Below are positions 17,882 to 26,170 of a stretch of DNA of 64,000 nucleotides, one piece after another. The stretch is from Mycolicibacterium peregrinum (GTDB lineage: Bacteria > Actinomycetota > Actinomycetes > Mycobacteriales > Mycobacteriaceae): assembly GCF_001665785.1 (NCBI RefSeq), contig NZ_LZSO01000029.1, positions 62,001 through 126,000 on the forward strand, written 5' to 3'. The first letter of the stretch is position 1. Each line of letters opens with the position of its first letter. The notes under the pieces are model-generated. The model was not told the DNA's origin and made no database searches. It was given only the letters and a program-made list of their open reading frames with translations. A program made the translations under genes and the position numbers.

Positions 17882-18520
17882 TCAGAACTCGGTGCCGTTT
17901 TCCTCGGTGAGCACCTGGAAGTCGGTCTTCGTCATCTCGGACAGACGTCCGTAGTAGATGCCCCGGGCATTCGGCTCGATGATGCCCTGATGGATCGGCA
18001 CCGCCCGCGTCGGTGCGACCGCACGCAGGAAGTCCACGGCCTCCGAGATTTTCATCCACGGAGCCGCCGCGGGGGTGGCCAGCACATCGACCGGCTCACC
18101 GGGAACGAACAGCGCATCGCCGGGGTGCATGAGCCGGGCCGGATGCTCGTCGTCGCCCAGCAGGTACGAAATATTGTCGATCACAGGGATTTCCGGGTGG
18201 ATCACGGCATGCTTGCCGCCGGTCCCGCGCACGTTCAGCGAGCCGACCCGGAACGCGTCACCGGGATGCACCGCCTTCCACGGCTCACCGAGTTGCGCGG
18301 CGGTCTGCGGGTCGGCATACAAGGCGGCCTGGGGGTTGGCGGCGATCAGCGCAGGCAACCGGGTGGTGTCGGCGTGATCGGGGTGCTGATGGGTGATCAG
18401 GATGGCCGACAAGCCCGTGATCCCTTCGAAACCGTGCGAGAAGTTACCCGGATCGAACAGCACAGTGGTGTCCGAAATGCTGGCCAGTAGGCACGAATGT
18501 CCGAAATGCGTGAGTTGCAT
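17882..18520 (-). CDS. Metallo-beta-lactamase-fold hydrolase (Rv0786c-like)
   Basis: A 212-residue MBL-fold protein of the UlaG-like type. MQLTHFGHSCLLASI opens the fold, the zinc site HxHxDH is in THQHPDHADT, and a further metal ligand is likely in RLMHPGDALF. The ATG at 18520 fits the fold start; an upstream extension to 18655 would run into the divergent gene. The substrate is unknown. It is divergent from the exported hypothetical gene. Confidence 0.86.
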   Translation of the reverse strand: MQLTHFGHSCLLASISDTTVLFDPGNFSHGFEGITGLSAILITHQHPDHADTTRLPALIAANPQAALYADPQTAAQLGEPWKAVHPGDAFRVGSLNVRGTGGKHAVIHPEIPVIDNISYLLGDDEHPARLMHPGDALFVPGEPVDVLATPAAAPWMKISEAVDFLRAVAPTRAVPIHQGIIEPNARGIYYGRLSEMTKTDFQVLTEENGTEF

Positions 18521-18554
18521 ACCTATATTGTGGCGCTCGGTGGGGTTATGGCGG

Positions 18555-19202
18555 GTGATCGTGGCGATGTCGATAGGGCTCTGCGGGCTGGCCGCAGCGC
18601 CGCCTTCCGCTTGGTCGGAGCCCAGCGCCGACTGCCCGCCGCTGTGTGACCGCATCCCCGATTCGGCGTGGGTGCCTGCGTCGCAACTTCCGTTGGCCCG
18701 CGAATACCGCTGGCCCGGACTGGCCGGCCTGGCCGTGACCGCAGTGGCACCGCGCTTCCGCCTCGAGGAGGAATGTGGGTCGCCACTCGTGCCCGGAGAT
18801 CCGCGCGGCTACGCGGTAGCGGCGCGATCGGAGGTGACGCAGCCCGCCGGGCACTGGCAACTGCGGGTCCAGATCCTCCATTGGCGCGGGGAGACATGGC
18901 AGGGCGGTCAGACCGCGCTCGCGGTGGTGCAGGGGGCAGCCGGGGCGCTGCGGGCGTGCCCGGGGGCTGGGACGGCCATCACCACCGACCGGCCCGGGCG
19001 ACTGGCGGCGGCCGTCAACTTCGGTAACACCAAGGTGCTGCACCAGTACCTGCTCGCCGATCCGGGCAACAGCACCGTGGTTGAGTTGGCCCTCTGGTCG
19101 AGCACGCCACCACAGGTTCCGTGGTCGGCACCATCCGATCGGCAGGTGCTCGATGCGCTGGCCGACCCACTGTGCACGGCTTACATAGGGTCGTGCCGGT
19201 AG
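18555..19202 (+). CDS. Probable exported protein, unknown family
   Basis: About 215 residues if translation starts at GTG 18555; GTG 18561 and ATG 18567 are alternatives. The N-terminus (VIVAMSIGLCGLAAAPPSAWS) looks like a signal peptide with an A-x-A/S-type cleavage region. The mature part has early Cys residues (ADCPPLCDRIP), later ones (EEECGSP, RACPGAG) and a final one (YIGSCR), so disulfides are likely. I do not recognise the family. It lies 10 bases upstream of purS and could be cotranscribed with it. Confidence 0.65.
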   Translation: MIVAMSIGLCGLAAAPPSAWSEPSADCPPLCDRIPDSAWVPASQLPLAREYRWPGLAGLAVTAVAPRFRLEEECGSPLVPGDPRGYAVAARSEVTQPAGHWQLRVQILHWRGETWQGGQTALAVVQGAAGALRACPGAGTAITTDRPGRLAAAVNFGNTKVLHQYLLADPGNSTVVELALWSSTPPQVPWSAPSDRQVLDALADPLCTAYIGSCR

Positions 19203-19212
19203 AGTGTGCGCC

Positions 19213-19452
19213 GTGGCAAAGGTGGTTGTGCACGTCATGCCCAAGGCAGAGATCCTCGACCCGCAAGGTCAGGCGATTGTCGGGGCACTTGGTCGGCTCG
19301 GACATGGTGGTATCGCAGACGTCCGTCAAGGCAAGCGTTTCGAGCTCGAAGTCGACGACTCCGTAGCCGACGAAACCTTGGCCGAGATCGCTGAATCTCT
19401 GCTGGCCAACACGGTTATCGAGGACTTTTCGGTGAGCCGGGAGGACTCGTGA
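19213..19452 (+). CDS. purS: FGAM synthase subunit PurS
   Basis: A 79-residue protein, the normal PurS size. It starts MAKVVVHVMPKAEILDPQGQ and has the GLGRLGHGG-like turn and FELEVDD strand of the family. PurS dimers bridge PurL and PurQ in the three-part formylglycinamidine ribonucleotide synthase. The GTG at 19213 gives the expected start. It overlaps purQ by 4 bases (GTGA), so the two are coupled, while their partner purL lies 9 kb away. Confidence 0.95.
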   Translation: MAKVVVHVMPKAEILDPQGQAIVGALGRLGHGGIADVRQGKRFELEVDDSVADETLAEIAESLLANTVIEDFSVSREDS

Positions 19453-20123
19453 GCACCCGTGTCGGGGTGATCACCTTCCCCGGGACGCTCGACGACGTCG
19501 ACGCGGCCCGAGCCGTCCGTCTCGCCGGGGCCGAGGCCGTCAACCTCTGGCACGCCGACGCCGACCTGAAGGGCGTCGACGCCGTCGTCGTCCCCGGCGG
19601 GTTCTCCTACGGCGACTATCTGCGCTGCGGGGCGATCGCGAAGTTCGCCCCCGTGATGGGGTCCGTCGTCGAGGCGGCCGGCAAGGGCATGCCCGTGCTC
19701 GGCATCTGCAACGGCTTCCAGGTGCTGTGCGAGGCCGGTCTGCTCCCGGGCGCACTGACCCGCAACGCCGGCCTGCATTTCATCTGCCGCGACGTATGGC
19801 TGGAGGTCGCCTCCAACACCACCGCGTGGACGACCCGGTACGACGCCGGCGCCGACCTGCTTATCCCGCTCAAGTCGGGCGAGGGCCGGTACGTCGCGTC
19901 CGAGGCGGTGCTCGATGAACTCGAGGGTGAGGGCCGCGTGGTCTTCCGCTACCGCGAGAACCTCAACGGCTCGATGCGCGGAATCGCGGGAGTGTGCTCG
20001 GAAAACCGTCGCGTCGTCGGCCTGATGCCGCACCCCGAACATGCCACCGAGGCGCTGACCGGTCCGTCCGATGACGGGCTCGGCTTGTTCTACTCCGCCC
20101 TGGACGCGGTTCTCTCGGTCTAG
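19449..20123 (+). CDS. purQ: FGAM synthase glutaminase subunit PurQ
   Basis: A 224-residue class I glutamine amidotransferase that supplies ammonia to PurL. The catalytic Cys is in VLGICNGFQVL, the oxyanion region is VVPGGFSYGDYLR, and the His-x-Glu pair is in LMPHPEHATE. Length is standard. It is coupled to purS by a GTGA overlap. Downstream the base composition changes sharply at the start of the ESX-like module. Confidence 0.96.
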   Translation: MSTRVGVITFPGTLDDVDAARAVRLAGAEAVNLWHADADLKGVDAVVVPGGFSYGDYLRCGAIAKFAPVMGSVVEAAGKGMPVLGICNGFQVLCEAGLLPGALTRNAGLHFICRDVWLEVASNTTAWTTRYDAGADLLIPLKSGEGRYVASEAVLDELEGEGRVVFRYRENLNGSMRGIAGVCSENRRVVGLMPHPEHATEALTGPSDDGLGLFYSALDAVLSV

Positions 20124-20230
20124 CGCAGATTTTTCTGCACCGGCCCAGGTTCTCCCGATGTTAGATTCATTACCTATGGTTTGTGTGCCTGAGCGGCACC
20201 GATTGAATCGAAACACCGTATGGGGGGCAC

Positions 20231-20518
20231 GTGTTAGTCAATCCCGAGCTGTTGCGTGGCTTTGCCAGTGAAGTAGGCACTGCTTCAGGAGACATCCAGT
20301 CGGCTGACGTCGGCCACAAGGCGAGCACTGCTGCGGACGGACTTCCAGGATCGGCCACTCAGTGGGCTGTTCACCTGGTAGGCGCGCACATCAGTGAGCA
20401 GGTCGGAAAGATAGCCAAAGGCGTCGGCGATGTCGGTGTGGCGGTTCGAGGTGCCGCCGACAAATATGAGGTCGAAGACGGTTCTCTGGCTGGCAGTTTC
20501 AACGGATTGTTCAAGTAG
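20231..20518 (+). CDS. EspC-like ESX (type VII) secreted helper protein
   Basis: A 95-residue helical protein starting at GTG 20231. It has the helix-turn-helix pattern of EspC/WXG100-like type VII substrates (NPELLRGFASEVGTASGDI, a gap, then VGAHISEQVGKIAKGVGDV). Near its end, the motif Y-x-x-x-D in ADKYEVEDGS is the ESX secretion signal. EspC-like proteins usually form a secreted pair with a longer protein encoded next door. The stop codon overlaps the GTG of the effector-like gene by one base, supporting such a pair. GC content falls from this gene onwards compared with the purine genes. Confidence 0.75.
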   Translation: MLVNPELLRGFASEVGTASGDIQSADVGHKASTAADGLPGSATQWAVHLVGAHISEQVGKIAKGVGDVGVAVRGAADKYEVEDGSLAGSFNGLFK

Positions 20519-21853
20519 TGATCCCTTCCCGTCCTCGGCTCCAGAGTTGGAATCCGGATTCGTTGTCTTCGGCGGCGCCAGGGGTCAACGCCGGCGGTGC
20601 ATCGGTGTACCGGGCGGTGCGCAACCTTGACGATGGTGTGAATCGACTGGACGAGGTGCGAACCTGGAGGGGGCCCGCGCACGACGCCTCGACGCAGATG
20701 TTTGACAGGGCAACCCGCGCAGCGTCGAGCTTCAAGGATTACACCGAGAAGATATCTGCGGCGATGCAGGCGGGCGGCTCAGCCATTGCTGCGGCCAGGA
20801 CTCCGTTGCTAAATAAGGCTGACGAAATCGATCAGGGTGAGTTGCACGTAACCGATCAATGGGTTGTGCTCATTAGACCTGGTCAAATGTCGGCCGAGAA
20901 AGCGGAAACTCTCCAGAAGTTGGCGATGCAGGAACAGGGTGAGATAAACAAGTTGCTGCTTGAAGTCGCTCAAGCTGACGATGGCGCCGCGGATGCGATT
21001 CAGAATGCCGCCAAAGCGTACGGCTTCGTGCCGCAGCAGCCAGGTAATGTCTTTGGCACGCTTTCGGGCCTGGCGCGTCCGGGAGACGAGGTTCCTAATC
21101 CATTCTCGACGGCAGGCCAGCTGCAGCAGCAAATGATTCGCCAACAGGATATGTCGACGACAGTTCGTGAATCGCGAGAATGGGACACGTCGGACGGCCA
21201 GCATCGAAAAACGATCACGATGCTGGACGGGAGCAGGCATGAAATATATGAATGGGGCGATATCCTGCCTGCCGTGGAAGACGATTACTACGATAAGGCT
21301 GGAAACCTAGTATCATCCGCCTCTTCGCACGATCTGACTAAATATAATGGCACAAAGCAATCTAGGTATACGCTGCGGGATGGTACCGAAATAATGATGA
21401 CGCAAGATGCGAACGGGAACTGTACGGGTGGAGTTACCACGCCCCCGCCCGACAGTCGGCATGCGAAACTCCCGGATGAATTTTTCACTCACCCTAATTT
21501 GACAGTTGCGGGTGGTGTGCTTACTGGTATTGAAAAGCAGGCGAAGGATGGGATACCGATGATGACCGCGGCTTCCATGGAAGACGTTGGTAAGAGTGCC
21601 AAGTATGGTGGATACGGACTCGGTATCGCGACTGCACTCTATGACACGGTTACCGCGGACACTTGGCATAAGGCATGCGTCGCCGCGGTGTCTGGGGCCG
21701 GTGGCATCGTCGGTGGTGATGTCGGCGCTGGGGTCGGTGTTCGCGGAGTCTGGCCCTGGCGCTGTCGTTGCCGCGGGGGTGGGGAATATCGGGGGCAGTT
21801 GGGCTGGCGGATATTTTGGCGCAGTCATCGGGGAATTGGCGTGCCCAAAATGA
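20518..21853 (+). CDS. WxG-type ESX effector-like protein with glycine-zipper C-terminus; apparent frameshift
   Basis: The frame from GTG 20518 gives an alpha-helical N-terminal domain (about 20-165) with a W-R-G turn at residues 50-52, as in WXG/PPE-type ESX substrates. A central region (about 215-310) follows with strands such as RYTLRDGTEIMM. The C-terminal region is rich in Gly and Ala. After DVGAGVG (residue 407) this frame becomes nonsense-like (WPWRCRCRGGG), whereas the next frame continues a convincing glycine zipper (SVFAESGPGAVVAAGVGNIGG, then AGGYFGAVIGELACPK) and stops at 21851-21853. One extra G in GGGG at 21730-21733 explains this; the corrected product would be 444 residues. 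I infer a membrane-active ESX effector; no toxin domain is proven. It could be a sequencing error, a pseudogene or a programmed shift. Confidence 0.6.
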
Positions 21854-22590
21854 CATTACGAAAGGTATTGCCGGGTTACCTTTTGGCCATTCCACTTGGT
21901 CTCCTCGCTATCGTTTGGGCGATCATGTGCGTGAGCCGAAGTGGGTTCTTGACGGCTGTTGTATCTTTCAGTTTCGGCGTGGCGCTTATCAGCATGATTG
22001 TGCCGTCGATGAGATCGATTACTTCGAGAATTGAACCGAGGGTCTCCCGCGACGATCATGGGACGACGTTGCGGTCGGACTTGATTTTTGACGCAGCAAC
22101 TTGCATGAGTGTCGTCGCTGTCGTTTTTTCGTGTGGGATGTTTGCAATTTTCCAGCCGCTCGGAATGCTGGATATACCGGTGCCCCACTCCCTTCGGTAT
22201 TCGATCCCATTCTTGGCCGGAGTGGTGGCGCTGATGGGGATTCCGTTTATCTGGCTGATGGTTTGTCGTGGCGGCACGAAGTTTGTGCGGCTGACGCCAG
22301 TTGGATATGAGGTTGCCGAGGGCTACAAGCCGGAGCGCGGCGTGTGGGACAAGATCATCGATGTCACGGAAGTGGTGCCCGAGTCAAATCGCCAGGTGCC
22401 GAATGCCCTTGTTTTGATGAACTCTGACGGCACAGCTGCGGTGCTCGCTGCGGGCGCCATTACGCCGGGTGGTCGGGATCTGCGGGAGTTGGTCCGCTTC
22501 TATTGGCAGCATCCGGGCTATCGGGATGAACTTACTGACGATCGGGCGCTGGAAAGGCTGCAGAGCAAGAACTTCGCAGCTGATCGGTAG
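21850..22590 (+). CDS. Four-helix membrane protein, candidate immunity protein
   Basis: A 246-residue protein starting at ATG 21850, which overlaps the effector stop as ATGA. Four hydrophobic helices are at about residues 8-28, 32-52, 81-104 and 116-140. A soluble C-terminal domain (about 145-246) follows, with strand pairs such as TKFVRLTPVGYEV and TAAVLAAGAITP and an ELVRFYWQHP helix. I do not recognise the family by name. Tight coupling behind an effector-like gene, the membrane topology and the shared low GC suggest an immunity protein against a membrane-damaging partner; this is inference. Without the frameshift correction it would be read as a fusion with the upstream gene. Confidence 0.65.
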   Translation: MTLRKVLPGYLLAIPLGLLAIVWAIMCVSRSGFLTAVVSFSFGVALISMIVPSMRSITSRIEPRVSRDDHGTTLRSDLIFDAATCMSVVAVVFSCGMFAIFQPLGMLDIPVPHSLRYSIPFLAGVVALMGIPFIWLMVCRGGTKFVRLTPVGYEVAEGYKPERGVWDKIIDVTEVVPESNRQVPNALVLMNSDGTAAVLAAGAITPGGRDLRELVRFYWQHPGYRDELTDDRALERLQSKNFAADR

Positions 22591-22602
22591 AGCCTGCCCT
22601 CA

Positions 22603-22636
22603 CGCTGCGGGTGTGCACGGAGGCACGCCCGCAGCG
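22603..22636. terminator. Bidirectional hairpin after the ESX-like module
   Basis: CGCTGCGGGTGTGC (22603-22616) pairs with GCACGCCCGCAGCG (22623-22636) over 14 base pairs with one G-T pair and a 6-base loop. It lies between convergent genes: the candidate immunity gene and encapsulin. There is no U-tract, as often in mycobacteria. Confidence 0.7.
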
Positions 22637-22644
22637 CGGAGCGT

Positions 22645-23442
22645 TTACGCGGTGAGGGCGACGGACGCCTCGGCGGTGTAGGCCAGGAACGTCAGGGTCT
22701 CCTGCAGGTACAGGTGCACGCTCTCGGCATCGTGGGACAGGTAGCCGATCGAGACGTCGGTGCCCAGCTGCAGATCGAAATCACCACCGCGGGTGGACAA
22801 TACGAAGGCGCCGTCGATCGCGGGCGCCCAGATGATCTCACCGTCCACCAGCCGGCTCAGGTGCTCGCGGATCGGGTAGCCGTGCGCGGTGGTCTCGCTG
22901 ACCTTGGTGTAGGTGGCGGCCGAGAGCAGCACCGAGTACGGCCCGTCGACACCGGCCAGTCGCAGCTCCGAAAGGGCCTGCGCGATCACGTCGGGAATCT
23001 CGCGGGCATCGTCGGGCAGGGCCAGCGCCGGGTTGGAACTCGAGCTGCGGATGCCTTCGATCGAGGCCGCCGGGTAGCCCTCGAAGATCGCGCGGTCCTC
23101 GACGAACGCCAGCTTCTTGGCGGCATCCTTGACCGGATCCCAGTCGGAGTCCTGGGCGCCACGCTCGACGTCGTCAATTGCGGTGCGCGACACCGTGAAC
23201 GGCACCCGCAGCCGCACCAGCGGCCGCGCGTCGCGTAGGTGGGCCACCACGCCGTCGCCGGGTGATTTCACGTCGAGCAGATGGCCGGTGCTGACCGCCG
23301 CGGTCACCGGACCGCCGGGCTCGCTGACATCGACCACGCGCCGGCCGGCGATGTGCCGCTTGAAGGTTCGGCTGGCCTCGAGTTCGATCTCGGCCCATGC
23401 GGACTCGGTGATCGGAGCAAGCTCGCGGTACAGGTTGTTCAT
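22645..23442 (-). CDS. Encapsulin shell protein (family 1, Cfp29-like)
   Basis: A 265-residue HK97-fold shell protein that self-assembles into a nanocompartment. It starts MNNLYRELAPITESAWAEIE with R-TFKRHIAGRRVVDV, the typical N-terminal region, and ends TLTFLAYTAEASVALTA. The P-domain stretch IFEGYPAASIEGI and the E-loop segment are present. It is translated directly after its cargo gene (ATGA overlap with the DyP stop). The mycobacterial homologue is Cfp29 (Rv0798c), which packages DyP and other enzymes and is linked to oxidative-stress resistance. Confidence 0.95.
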   Translation of the reverse strand: MNNLYRELAPITESAWAEIELEASRTFKRHIAGRRVVDVSEPGGPVTAAVSTGHLLDVKSPGDGVVAHLRDARPLVRLRVPFTVSRTAIDDVERGAQDSDWDPVKDAAKKLAFVEDRAIFEGYPAASIEGIRSSSSNPALALPDDAREIPDVIAQALSELRLAGVDGPYSVLLSAATYTKVSETTAHGYPIREHLSRLVDGEIIWAPAIDGAFVLSTRGGDFDLQLGTDVSIGYLSHDAESVHLYLQETLTFLAYTAEASVALTA

Positions 23443-24470
23443 TGCGGGATTCCTTTCAGACTGCCGATGCCGAGCGAGCCGTCACGGTGGCCCTGAGCCG
23501 GTGGTGCTTCCACTGCTGCCGACTCCTCGTCGGAGGAGGGCAGTGGCGGTGGATCATCCAGAAAATCGATCGTGGGGGTGAAGAACAGGCCACCGGTGAG
23601 AGCGGTGGAGAAATCCAGGATGCGGTCGGTGTTGCCGGGCGGGTCACCGATGAACATGTTGTTCAGCATCCGCTCGGTGACTTCTGGGGTGCGGGAGTAG
23701 CCGATGTAGTACGTGCCGAATTCGCCCTTGCCGATCTCACCGAACGGCATGTTGTGCCGGATGATCTTCAGCTCGTTGCCGTCCTCATCTTCGATCACGT
23801 TGAGAGCCACGTGCGAGTTGAGCGGCTTGACCGCATCGTCGAGCTCGATGTCGTCGAGTTTGGTGCGGCCGATCACCCGCTCCTGCTCCTCGGTGGACAG
23901 CGAGTTCCACGAACCCATGTCGTGGACGTACTTCTGCACGTGGACGTAGCAGCCGCCGGCGAAATTTGGGTCCTCGTCACCGATCTGGCTGGCGTTCACT
24001 GCCACCTGGCCGTTCGGGTTCTCGGTGCCGTCGACGAAGCCCATCAGATCGCGATTGTCGAAGAACTTGAAGCCGTGTACCTCGTCGACGATCGTCACGG
24101 CACCGGCCAGCGCGTCGGCGAACTTGGTGGCGAGCTCGAAGCACACGTCCATGGACTCGGCCCGCAGGTGGAACAACAGGTCACCCGGCGTCGCCGGCGC
24201 TCGGTGTCGCGGACCGTCGAGCGCAATGAACGGGTGCAGTTCGGCGGGGCGTGGACCGGAGAACAAACGGTCCCAAGCGTCGGAGCCGATCGACACGATG
24301 GCCGACAGGTGCTTGGTGGGGTCGCGGAAGCCGATGGCGCGCACCAGCCCTGAGATATCGGTCAATGTGTCGTGGACCGTCGCCTCGCCGCCCTCGTCGA
24401 TGGTCGCGACCATGAACACGGCGGCCGGTGTCAGCGGGGCCAGGACCGGCTGGGACTGTGGTGCGGGCAC
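23439..24470 (-). CDS. DyP-type heme peroxidase, encapsulin cargo
   Basis: A 343-residue dye-decolorising peroxidase. The family motif G-x-x-D-G is in GFVDGTENP, whose Asp supports catalysis. A heme-ligating His is likely in LNSHVALN, and the conserved Arg in the KIIRHNMPFG region. The C-terminal tail after about residue 315 is disordered and ends with DGSLGIGSLKG, a classic encapsulin targeting peptide that docks inside the shell. It is upstream of and overlaps encapsulin by 4 bases, so both are made together. Divergent from the aminopeptidase gene. Confidence 0.95.
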   Translation of the reverse strand: MPAPQSQPVLAPLTPAAVFMVATIDEGGEATVHDTLTDISGLVRAIGFRDPTKHLSAIVSIGSDAWDRLFSGPRPAELHPFIALDGPRHRAPATPGDLLFHLRAESMDVCFELATKFADALAGAVTIVDEVHGFKFFDNRDLMGFVDGTENPNGQVAVNASQIGDEDPNFAGGCYVHVQKYVHDMGSWNSLSTEEQERVIGRTKLDDIELDDAVKPLNSHVALNVIEDEDGNELKIIRHNMPFGEIGKGEFGTYYIGYSRTPEVTERMLNNMFIGDPPGNTDRILDFSTALTGGLFFTPTIDFLDDPPPLPSSDEESAAVEAPPAQGHRDGSLGIGSLKGIPQ

Positions 24471-24520
24471 AACACCGACCCTAACGTGGCGCGCGTTGAA
24501 ATCCCGGTCAAGATAGAGAT

Positions 24521-25780
24521 ATGGCAGCTAGCCCCCAGAGCATGTGCGAGTTCATCGACGCGTCGCCATCTCCGTTCCACGTGTGCGCCACCGCAGCGCA
24601 ACGCCTGCGTGACGCCGGATTCATCGAGCTCGCCGAAACCGACAGTTGGCCCGGCGCCGGGAGGTTCTTCACGGTGCGGGCGGGTTCGCTGGTGGCGTGG
24701 AACACAGAGGGCGCCGACCCCGCTGCACCGTTCCGGGTGGTGGGCGGCCACACCGACAGCCCCAATCTGCGGGTCAAGCAGCACCCTGACCGCGTCGTCG
24801 CGGGCTGGCAGATGGTCGCGCTGGCGCCGTACGGCGGGGCCTGGCTGAACTCATGGCTGGACCGCGACCTCGGGATCAGCGGCCGGCTCTCGGTCCGCGA
24901 CGGCAACCGGATCGACCACCGGCTGGTCCGGATCGACGATCCGATCCTGCGCGTGCCCCAGCTCGCCATCCACCTGTCCGAAGACCGCAAGGGGGTGAGC
25001 CCAGACCCACAGCGGCACGTCAACGCGGTGTGGGGGCTGGGGGAGCGGCCCGGATCGTTCCTGCGGTTCGTCGCCGGGCGGGCCGGGGTGGAAGAGCGCG
25101 ACGTGCTCGGGTTCGACCTGATGACCCACGACCTGGCGCCGTCGGCGATCACCGGTGCCGACCGCGAGTTCGTCAGCGCGCCGCGGCTGGACAACCAGGC
25201 CACCTGTTACGCGGGGCTGGAGGCATTCCTGGCGGCGGAAGCCGGCGGGTACGTGCCGGTGCTGGCGCTCTTCGACCACGAGGAAGTCGGCTCGACGTCG
25301 GATCACGGCGCCCAGTCAGAGCTGCTGCCGACCGTGCTGGAGCGCATCGTGCTCGCCGCGGGCGGTTCCCGGGAAGACTTCCTGCGCCGGGCGGCCGGCT
25401 CCATGGTGGCCTCCGGGGACATGGCGCACGCGACGCACCCGAACTACCCGGACCGTCACGAGCCCGGACACCTGATCGAGGTCAATGCCGGGCCCGTGCT
25501 CAAAGTGCAGCCCAACTTGCGCTATGCCACCGACGGTCGTACCGCGGCGGCGTTCGCGCTGGCGTGCGATCAGGCCGGGGTGCCGCTGCAACGCTACGAG
25601 CATCGCGCCGATCTGCCGTGCGGGTCGACCATCGGGCCGATGACCTCGGCACGCACCGGGATCCCGACCGTCGATGTCGGCGCGGCGCAGTTGGCCATGC
25701 ACTCGGCGCGTGAGTTCATGGGCGCCAAGGACGTGGCGGCGTACTCCGCGGCATTACAGGGGTTCTTGTCACCGGTCTGA
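24521..25780 (+). CDS. pepC: M18-family aminopeptidase (Rv0800-like)
   Basis: A 419-residue metallo-aminopeptidase, cytoplasmic. Metal-binding and catalytic motifs are visible in order: GHTDSPNLRVKQ, RLDNQATCYAG, DHEEVGSTSDHGAQS and, near the end, PCGSTIGPMTSARTGIPTVDVG. It removes N-terminal (often acidic or neutral) residues from peptides with a dizinc centre. The ATG at 24521 is the natural start and lies 50 bases from the divergent DyP gene. The tail MHSAREFMGAKD is typical for M18 enzymes. Confidence 0.93.
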   Translation: MAASPQSMCEFIDASPSPFHVCATAAQRLRDAGFIELAETDSWPGAGRFFTVRAGSLVAWNTEGADPAAPFRVVGGHTDSPNLRVKQHPDRVVAGWQMVALAPYGGAWLNSWLDRDLGISGRLSVRDGNRIDHRLVRIDDPILRVPQLAIHLSEDRKGVSPDPQRHVNAVWGLGERPGSFLRFVAGRAGVEERDVLGFDLMTHDLAPSAITGADREFVSAPRLDNQATCYAGLEAFLAAEAGGYVPVLALFDHEEVGSTSDHGAQSELLPTVLERIVLAAGGSREDFLRRAAGSMVASGDMAHATHPNYPDRHEPGHLIEVNAGPVLKVQPNLRYATDGRTAAAFALACDQAGVPLQRYEHRADLPCGSTIGPMTSARTGIPTVDVGAAQLAMHSAREFMGAKDVAAYSAALQGFLSPV

Positions 25781-25795
25781 TCTAGGGTCGGCGCC

Positions 25796-26143
25796 ATGAC
25801 GCTCTCGGTGGAAATGATCACGTTCGACTGCGCCGACCCGGACACGCTCGCCGATTGGTGGGCGCGAGCGGTCAGCGGTTCTGTGAATGCCTATGCGCCA
25901 GGTGAATTCGTGCTCGTACAGCGCGACGGCGGTCCGAATCTGGGCTTTCAGCGGGTACCCGACCCGACCCCGGGCAAGAACCGCGTACACCTCGATTTCC
26001 ACGCCGCGGACATGGAGGCAGAGGTGGCCAGGCTGGTGGGCCTGGGCGCCACCGAAACGGGCAGGCACAACTTCGGCGAGGAGTTCAACTGGGTCGTCCT
26101 GGCCGACCCGGCCGGCAACGCGTTCTGTATCGCGGGCGGATAA
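25796..26143 (+). CDS. VOC/glyoxalase-like protein (Rv0801-like)
   Basis: A 115-residue vicinal-oxygen-chelate fold protein of the glyoxalase_6 kind. It has two beta-alpha-beta units: SVEMITFDCADPDTLADWWARAV in the first and VHLDFHAADMEAEVARLVGLGA in the second, ending with VVLADPAGNAFCIA. His and Glu/Asp residues that could bind a metal are present but not diagnostic. It starts 15 bases after the aminopeptidase stop and may be in the same operon. The reaction is unknown. Confidence 0.85.
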   Translation: MTLSVEMITFDCADPDTLADWWARAVSGSVNAYAPGEFVLVQRDGGPNLGFQRVPDPTPGKNRVHLDFHAADMEAEVARLVGLGATETGRHNFGEEFNWVVLADPAGNAFCIAGG

Positions 26144-26170
26144 CCGCCGGTAGCTGGCAGGATTCCGGCC

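Noticed and set aside
20518..22590. One 690-residue protein
   Set aside because: The 21734-21849 part in this frame (WPWRCRCRGGG) is unlike protein, whereas the next frame completes a glycine zipper and ends in an ATGA overlap; two genes with a frameshift explain it better.
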